From assembly GCF_015686655.1 (NCBI RefSeq), contig NZ_JADPMP010000008.1, positions 230,377 through 294,376 of the forward strand: a stretch of 64,000 bases of DNA, written 5' to 3'. Made by a program: the position numbers and the translations under genes. The DNA is from Pontibacter sp. FD36. GTDB lineage: Bacteria > Bacteroidota > Bacteroidia > Cytophagales > Hymenobacteraceae. The notes beneath the pieces were generated by a model that saw only the letters and a list, made by a program, of their open reading frames with translations, did no database searches and was not told the origin of the DNA. Positions 59,233 to 64,000 of the stretch are shown here, one piece after another; the stretch's first letter is position 1, and each line of letters opens with the position of its first letter.

Positions 59233-60195
59233 ATGCAGATAAGAAAAGGTACAGAAGCCGATATTCCAGCAATCGTAGAACTACTGAAGTCTTCATTAGG
59301 CGAAGGCATGATCCAGAAGTCGGAACGCTTGTGGAACTGGAAGCATGTCAAGAATCCGCATGGCGCATCGCCAGTGCTGGTAGCTGAAGCTGACGGGCAG
59401 GTAGTGGGTGTAAGAGCTTTTCTGCGTTGGCAGTGGCAGTACAAAGGGCAGGTGCTACAAGCTATTCGTGCCGTGGATACTGCTACGCACCCTGACTTTC
59501 AGGGGAAAGGCATTTTTAAGAAACTGACGCTACAAGGCTTGGAGGATGCAAAAGCGGCAGGTATAGATTTGGTATACAATACGCCCAATGAAAGTAGTAA
59601 GCCTGGTTACCTGAAGATGGGCTGGATCGAGATGGGACGCATGGCTTTAAAGCTGAAAGTTAATCCATTTGCCTACAAGCAGCATACTTTACCAGCATTA
59701 CCTGAGCAGGACTGGAATAAATTATCACATCTTCTTACCAGGCTTTCGAACCCAATAACAAAGGCTGATCAGGTACAAACACTTATTAGCACGAATTACA
59801 TTCAATGGCGCTACCAGGATAACCCACTTTTCGACTATTATTTTCTTTCTGATTATCAATCTTACGTATTATTTTTCCGCTTTAAACCTCATAGTTTTGG
59901 GCAAGAAATGCGAGTGGTTGATTTGTTTATTGACGACCAACAGTTTGATAGCGATGCTAAGAAATCACTGGCAAATTCTTTCCGAAAGATTAGTAAAGCC
60001 TGTTTTCTTACTTCCGCTTCTGGCAGGCACTTTCAATTAGTAAATAGTGTTTACCCTGGCATGGGTCTACTACCAGTAATGGATAAAGGACCTATTGTGA
60101 CCCTACGTAATGTTAGCTTGCCAGAGAAAGTTTTTGCTGAACTAAGTGAGCAGGAAAGCTGGGGCTATGCCCTTGGAGATATGGAATTGTTTTAG
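59233..60195 (+). CDS. GNAT-family N-acetyltransferase, 320 aa
   Basis: The N-terminal GNAT fold opens IRKGTEADIPAIVELLKSSL. The acetyl-CoA-binding motif A is AVDTATHPDFQGKGIFKKLT (about 77-96), with the QGKG phosphate loop, and YNTPNESSKPGYLKMGW continues it. The C-terminal ~170 residues form a second domain, as in large GNAT proteins of Bacteroidota sugar clusters. It may acylate a sugar of the polysaccharide; an unrelated role is possible. It lies five bases before the next gene. Confidence 0.82.
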   Translation: MQIRKGTEADIPAIVELLKSSLGEGMIQKSERLWNWKHVKNPHGASPVLVAEADGQVVGVRAFLRWQWQYKGQVLQAIRAVDTATHPDFQGKGIFKKLTLQGLEDAKAAGIDLVYNTPNESSKPGYLKMGWIEMGRMALKLKVNPFAYKQHTLPALPEQDWNKLSHLLTRLSNPITKADQVQTLISTNYIQWRYQDNPLFDYYFLSDYQSYVLFFRFKPHSFGQEMRVVDLFIDDQQFDSDAKKSLANSFRKISKACFLTSASGRHFQLVNSVYPGMGLLPVMDKGPIVTLRNVSLPEKVFAELSEQESWGYALGDMELF

Positions 60196-60200
60196 AGCAG

Positions 60201-61418
60201 ATGATTGGAGCTGTCGTACTAATTTTTATACTGTATTTAATTAATCAGCCTCTTCTGAAGTCTTATCAAAAGAAGTTTTCCTTCTTTTCGGTAACGCTGA
60301 TGAACAAGCTGTATTTTTATCATCTGCTGTTTTGGGGGGTATACTATGCTTACACGCTATTTAATAATTCAGATTCCAAAACGTATTTTGCAAGATCAGC
60401 TGAGTATACTGGGGCTTGGACTAATCTTTTAGTAACAGGTACACGCTTTATTGAATTTGTGGCTTATCCGTTTACAAATACTTTCGGATTTAGCTATGAG
60501 ATGGCTATGCTTCTATTCGCCTGGTTCGGCTATATCGGCTTTGTTCATTTCTATATTTTCTTTCGTGAAAATTTAAAGCTTAAGCTTCAACTCTGGGGCT
60601 ATGATTTGCTAATTATCTTGCTTTTCCTGCCAAATATGCACTTTTGGACGGCCTCGTTGGGCAAGGGAGCTCTTATATTTATGGGTATAGGGCTATTTGC
60701 CTATGGCATGCGCTTTCCTCAAAAACGCCTTTTCGCTCTAATTTTAGGCTCTCTAACTGTATACATGGTCCGTCCCCATATGTTCATGTTTTTAGGGGTA
60801 GGAGCAGTTGTTGGTTATTTTACCGGTAGGGAAAAAGTGCCTTTCTACCAGAAAATATTAGTTTACGTGGCATTTGCTGGAGCTATTTTTGTCATGTCAG
60901 ATCAGATTCTGGCTATGGCGAATATCAATGAAGAGGATGTGGTAGGAAGTTTCCAGGATTTCTCGCAGGTACAGGCAGGAAGATTGCAGAGTGCTGGATC
61001 CGGTGTTGATATTACCAGCTATCCGCTCCCTTTAAAACTCTTTACCTTCTGGTTCCGGCCTCTGTTCGTTGATGCTCCCGGTGCACTTGGTATATTTGTT
61101 TCTTTTGAGAACTTGCTCTACGTGATCTTAGCCTGGAAGTTGATAGATAAAGATTTTATTCCATTCCTGAAGAAGTCAACCTCTTTGGTAAAAATGAGCC
61201 TGGTAATCTTCATTGCTTCTTCTATAGCACTATCCTTTGTGATGTCGAACTTAGGGATTGCGATGCGGCAGAAGAGTATGGTAATGTATTTTCTGTTCTT
61301 TGTGATTATCTCTTTTATGGAATACAAGAAACAGAAGAAGATCGCTTTGTTTCAGATGAAGAAGAAAAGGCTGGAGGAGCAGGAACGGTTGGTGGGGTAC
61401 GCTTCTCCGGCGGTTTAG
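60201..61418 (+). CDS. Polytopic membrane protein, candidate repeat-unit polymerase (Wzy/EpsG-like), 405 aa
   Basis: About 10-11 membrane helices, with a large loop around residues 235-275 (ANINEEDVVGSFQDFSQVQA...). NMHFWTASLGKGALIFMGIG followed by VYMVRPHMFMFLGVGAVVGY has the conserved Trp-Lys and Arg-Pro-His pattern I associate with EpsG-type and other oligosaccharide polymerases. No other protein in the locus is a candidate polymerase, and a Wzx flippase is present, which makes Wzy function likely. The C-terminus is a charged helix. Function is inferred from topology and context. Confidence 0.65.
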   Translation: MIGAVVLIFILYLINQPLLKSYQKKFSFFSVTLMNKLYFYHLLFWGVYYAYTLFNNSDSKTYFARSAEYTGAWTNLLVTGTRFIEFVAYPFTNTFGFSYEMAMLLFAWFGYIGFVHFYIFFRENLKLKLQLWGYDLLIILLFLPNMHFWTASLGKGALIFMGIGLFAYGMRFPQKRLFALILGSLTVYMVRPHMFMFLGVGAVVGYFTGREKVPFYQKILVYVAFAGAIFVMSDQILAMANINEEDVVGSFQDFSQVQAGRLQSAGSGVDITSYPLPLKLFTFWFRPLFVDAPGALGIFVSFENLLYVILAWKLIDKDFIPFLKKSTSLVKMSLVIFIASSIALSFVMSNLGIAMRQKSMVMYFLFFVIISFMEYKKQKKIALFQMKKKRLEEQERLVGYASPAV

Positions 61419-61427
61419 GGATATCAA

Positions 61428-61504
61428 TGCACGATTGTCATCCCTCTGCCCCTCCCGAATCAAGTCCGGGATCTTCGACTTCAAAGGGGGCACATAAGCA
61501 CGAG
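61428..61504 (-). repeat. Dispersed repeat family C-related copy
   Basis: TGCACGATTGTCATCCCTCT then GCCCCTCCCGAATCAAGTCC and CTTCAAAGGGGGCAC. The outer parts match the complement of 35305-35353; the middle holds an extra CCCGAATCAAGTCCGGGAT segment. Confidence 0.6.
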
Positions 61505-61551
61505 TAAAAAGGGCGTTCCAACCACCCGTCACCTTTCCTTTAACATAAGTT

Positions 61552-62532
61552 ATGATCAACGATATACCTGTCTTCACCATCTCCCTGGACTTTGAATTGT
61601 ACTGGGGAATATTTGATAAAGTACCTTTGGCAGAGCGAAAAAAGTACTTTACAAATACCCGCCGGGTTATCCCAGAAATGCTGACCCTATTTGAGCAGCA
61701 ACAGGTGCAGGTGACCTGGGCTACAGTGGGGATGATCTTTGCTAAAGATTGGAATGACTGGACCAACGCTATACCTGCGCTGCGGCCATCATATCATAAT
61801 GATCAGCTTTCGGCTTACCGGCTAAAGGATGAATTTGGAAGGGATGGGAGTCTGAAAGATTTCTTTTTTGCGCCTGACTTGGTGCGCCAAATCGACTGCA
61901 CGCCTTACCAGGAAATGGCGACCCATACCTTCGCGCACTACTATTGCCAGGAGGCTGGACAGACAGTAGAGCAGTTCCGGCAGGACCTGCAGGCGGCACA
62001 AGGTACAGCGGCCCGCCAAGGAATGAAGCTGGAGTCGCTTGTGTTTCCGCGTAACCAGTTTAATGAGCAATACCTGCGTGTTTGCTATGAAGAAGGTATC
62101 AAAACGGTCCGCTCTAACCCAAGCGATTGGTTCTGGAAACAGATAGTGAAGGATACACTATCAAGTAAGATTTTCCGAACAGGAGATGCTTACCTACCAT
62201 TGGGGAAAAGAACCTCTTTCCCACTCTCTTCCCTCCAGGTGGAAGATGGTTTGCCTTTGGCTATACCTGCCAGTCGCTTCTTAAGACCTGTTGACGGGAA
62301 AAGGGATATCCTGAACAAACTGCGCCTCAACCGCATTGTATCAGAAATGACCGTAGCTGCCAAGCGCAAAGAGTGCTACCACCTCTGGTGGCATCCGCAC
62401 AACTTCGGCAGCTACCCCGAGCGCAGCATGTCCGATCTGCGGGTGATCATTGATCATTATAAAAAGCTAGAGCAGCAATATGGAATGCGAAGCTTGAGTA
62501 TGCGGGGGATTTATGAGTATGTAATTTCTTAA
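61552..62532 (+). CDS. Polysaccharide deacetylase-family protein (NodB-like), 326 aa
   Basis: A NodB-homology deacetylase. The first catalytic segment is VFTISLDFELYWGIFDKVPL (Asp-Phe-Glu), common in capsule clusters. The metal-binding histidines are in MATHTFAHYYCQEAGQTVEQ (TH...H). SLVFPRNQFNEQYLRVCYEE and ECYHLWWHPHNFGSYPERSM are later motifs. It has no signal peptide, so it probably acts on a lipid-linked or nucleotide-linked sugar inside the cell. Composition is host-like. Confidence 0.88.
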   Translation: MINDIPVFTISLDFELYWGIFDKVPLAERKKYFTNTRRVIPEMLTLFEQQQVQVTWATVGMIFAKDWNDWTNAIPALRPSYHNDQLSAYRLKDEFGRDGSLKDFFFAPDLVRQIDCTPYQEMATHTFAHYYCQEAGQTVEQFRQDLQAAQGTAARQGMKLESLVFPRNQFNEQYLRVCYEEGIKTVRSNPSDWFWKQIVKDTLSSKIFRTGDAYLPLGKRTSFPLSSLQVEDGLPLAIPASRFLRPVDGKRDILNKLRLNRIVSEMTVAAKRKECYHLWWHPHNFGSYPERSMSDLRVIIDHYKKLEQQYGMRSLSMRGIYEYVIS

Positions 62533-62541
62533 GAGCTATGT

Positions 62542-62622
62542 TGTCATTTCGACGATAGGAGAAATCTGAGATAATGTGAAAACCTTAAAGTACCCAGATT
62601 TCTCATTGCATTCGAAATGACA
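62542..62622 (+). repeat. Dispersed repeat family A, short form (81 bp)
   Basis: Left arm TGTCATTTCGACGATAGGAG then AAATCTG; right arm CAGATTTCTCATTGCATTCG then AAATGACA. Cleanest arms of the short copies. Ends 13 bases before a TACCTTTG box. Confidence 0.8.
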
Positions 62623-62643
62623 GTTTAAGTTTGTTTACCTTTG
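62611..62643 (+). promoter_or_regulatory. Promoter candidate of the downstream GT4 gene
   Basis: TACCTTTG (62636-62643) is a perfect -7 box 24 bases before the ATG at 62668. The only -33-like sequence at proper spacing is TTCG (62611-62614), inside the right arm of the family A repeat. Confidence 0.5.
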
Positions 62644-62667
62644 CACCCGAAAACAAATTTACCAACA

Positions 62668-63834
62668 ATGCCCCCAGTTCTTATCCGCATCACCACAGTC
62701 CCGCTTTCCCTACAGAAGCTGATTACAGGTCAGTTACCCTACATGCGCTCCAAAGGCTTTGAGCCCATAATGGTGTCGGCGGCAGGGACAGAGTCAGAGT
62801 TGGTGGTGCAAGAACAGGAAGCACCCTTGGTGGAGATAGGGATGACACGCAAGATCACTCCAGTGCAGGATATGAAGGCCCTCTGGCAATTTTATCGTAT
62901 CTGCAAAAAGTACAGGCCCGCTATCGTACACTCCCATACCCCAAAGGCGGGCATCGTTGGTATGCTGGGTGCTAAACTGGCTGGTGTCCCCGTTCGTTTA
63001 CACACAGTAGCAGGACTTCCATTAATGGAAACACAAGGCAAAACCCGGCTGCTACTGGAGGCGGTGGAAAAGCTCACCTACGCCTGCGCCACGAAGGTAT
63101 ACCCCAACTCAACGGTACTGAAAGACTTTATCCTGGAGAGCGGCTTTTGCGGTCCGGATAAGGTAAAAGTGATCGGAAACGGCAGCAGCAACGGTATCAA
63201 TACAGCTTTCTTCAGCTGGGATCAATTGAATGAATCAAAACTGCAGGAATTGAAAGCCATCTTAGGTATAGAACCTAATGATTTTGTGTTCGTGTTTATA
63301 GGTCGTTTAGTTAAAGACAAAGGTATACAGGAACTGGTACAGGCCTTTGTGAAGCTGCAAAAGCAGTATACGCGGGTGAAATTGCTACTGGTGGGACCAT
63401 TCGAACAGGATCTCAATCCCATATCAGAAGAGATACTGCAGGAGATAAAACAGAATAGCTGCATAGTATCTGTAGGCTTTCAGAATGATGTGCGTCCTTA
63501 TCTGGCGATCAGCCAAGCACTAGCCTTTCCGTCATACCGTGAGGGCTTCCCGAATGTGCCTATGCAGGCAGGATGCTTTGGGCTGCCCGCTATCGTGACA
63601 GATATTAATGGTTGCAATGAGATTATCAGGCAGGACGAAAACGGCCTGATCGTACCGCCAAAGTCTACAGAGGCTTTGTACGCAGCCATGGAACGCTTCA
63701 TCACCGATAAAGCAGCCTTCGCCCATATGCAGGCTCAGGCGCGAAAGTTGATCGTGGAGCGCTATGAGCAAACTCATTTCTGGGAGCTTTTATTAGATGA
63801 ATACCAAAACGCATTAGGCTTTTTAAAAGCTTAA
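62668..63834 (+). CDS. GT4 family glycosyltransferase, 388 aa
   Basis: A GT-B transferase. The N-terminal half has IRITTVPLSLQKLITGQLPY, then AIVHSHTPKAGIVGMLGAKL and VRLHTVAGLPLMETQGKTRL, a pattern seen in transferases that start repeat-unit or capsule synthesis (PglA/WbnK-like). The donor half has VFVFIGRLVKDKGIQELVQA, VKLLLVGPFEQDLNPI and SQALAFPSYREGFPNVPMQA (EX7-type). The ATG at 62668 (MPPVLIRITT) is used; a TTG at 62641 lies within the promoter box. Probably followed by co-transcribed ugd. Confidence 0.9.
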   Translation: MPPVLIRITTVPLSLQKLITGQLPYMRSKGFEPIMVSAAGTESELVVQEQEAPLVEIGMTRKITPVQDMKALWQFYRICKKYRPAIVHSHTPKAGIVGMLGAKLAGVPVRLHTVAGLPLMETQGKTRLLLEAVEKLTYACATKVYPNSTVLKDFILESGFCGPDKVKVIGNGSSNGINTAFFSWDQLNESKLQELKAILGIEPNDFVFVFIGRLVKDKGIQELVQAFVKLQKQYTRVKLLLVGPFEQDLNPISEEILQEIKQNSCIVSVGFQNDVRPYLAISQALAFPSYREGFPNVPMQAGCFGLPAIVTDINGCNEIIRQDENGLIVPPKSTEALYAAMERFITDKAAFAHMQAQARKLIVERYEQTHFWELLLDEYQNALGFLKA

Positions 63835-63869
63835 ACTCTAAGTTTGTACTTCATTAATAATATTTACCT

Positions 63870-64000
63870 ATGAGAATAGCTGTAGTTGGCACCGGTTACG
63901 TGGGTCTTGTGACGGGCACCTGCTTTGCCGAGGTGGGCATCGACGTGACCTGCATCGACATCGACTCCAAGAAGATAGACAACCTCAAGCAGGGCATCCT
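63870..64000 (+). CDS. ugd: UDP-glucose 6-dehydrogenase, partial (N-terminal 43 codons)
   Basis: The window ends inside this gene. What is visible opens [20 protein letters not shown], then [20 protein letters not shown], the classic Rossmann NAD-binding start of UDP-glucose/GDP-mannose dehydrogenases; the [10 protein letters not shown] version points to the Ugd branch rather than the TviB-type branch at 39928. It would make UDP-glucuronate, the substrate for the epimerase at 53601. Start lies 35 bases after the GT4 stop. Confidence 0.88.
   Translation, partial: MRIAVVGTGYVGLVTGTCFAEVGIDVTCIDIDSKKIDNLKQGI

Overview
The window looks like the chromosome of a Cytophagales bacterium, most likely a Pontibacter or Hymenobacter relative. 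Four things point that way. Most genes have no Shine-Dalgarno-like sequence. Promoters fit the Bacteroidota pattern TTTG...TAnnTTTG. The gene content includes DUF2911 and DUF6503-like proteins, large PIG-L proteins, YceI pairs, and Wza/Wzc with WbqC. The base composition is near 50% GC with a strikingly common word AGGTATA. The genus is inferred from style, not from a search.

Layout. 0.2-4.7 kb: a secreted PIG-L deacetylase, a 47-residue membrane protein and a sodium:solute symporter, the last two overlapping. 5.1-7.0 kb: a methyltransferase and a DUF2911/TPR protein on the minus strand. 7.2-10.05 kb: a TPP riboswitch followed by four genes chained by ATGA overlaps (methyltransferase, HypE/ThiL-like PurM-superfamily protein, diverged ThiE-like protein, Trm112-like zinc protein). 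10-21 kb: housekeeping and envelope genes, mostly minus strand (ABC exporter, second symporter, MBL hydrolase, M61 peptidase, PncC, ThpR). This part includes a GIY-YIG nuclease ORF lying inside a dispersed inverted repeat. 21.7 kb: tRNA-Leu(CAG) with a promoter and a terminator. 21.9-25.5 kb: a three-gene lipid-linked sugar transfer operon. 25.9-36.3 kb: a TPR/HExxH protein, a SixA-like lipoprotein, RDD, Ogt, a diheme cytochrome c, MarR plus two YceI proteins sharing an operator, and several repeat-rich gaps.

36.6-64 kb is an exopolysaccharide/capsule locus read on the plus strand and running off the right edge. It starts with Wza- and Wzc-type export proteins. UDP-HexNAc dehydrogenase and epimerase (TviB/TviC type) and RfbB/RfbA follow. 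An AT-rich cassette (about 44.5-57.9 kb) holds a Wzx flippase, a VioA-like aminotransferase, CitE-MaoC-CitE acyl-CoA enzymes, WbqC, a diverged DegT-like protein, a NeuD-like acyltransferase, several glycosyltransferases and a UDP-glucuronate epimerase. The right flank returns to host-like composition with a GT4, a GNAT protein, a candidate polymerase, a polysaccharide deacetylase, another GT4 and a UDP-glucose dehydrogenase cut by the edge. Together these predict an acidic, amino-sugar-containing polysaccharide made by a Wzx/Wzy-type route.

The two most promising unusual items are the TPP-riboswitch operon, whose four genes do not form a known thiamine pathway, and the GIY-YIG gene nested between the arms of a repeat that also occurs here as short non-coding copies. 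Three dispersed palindromic repeat families fill the gaps.
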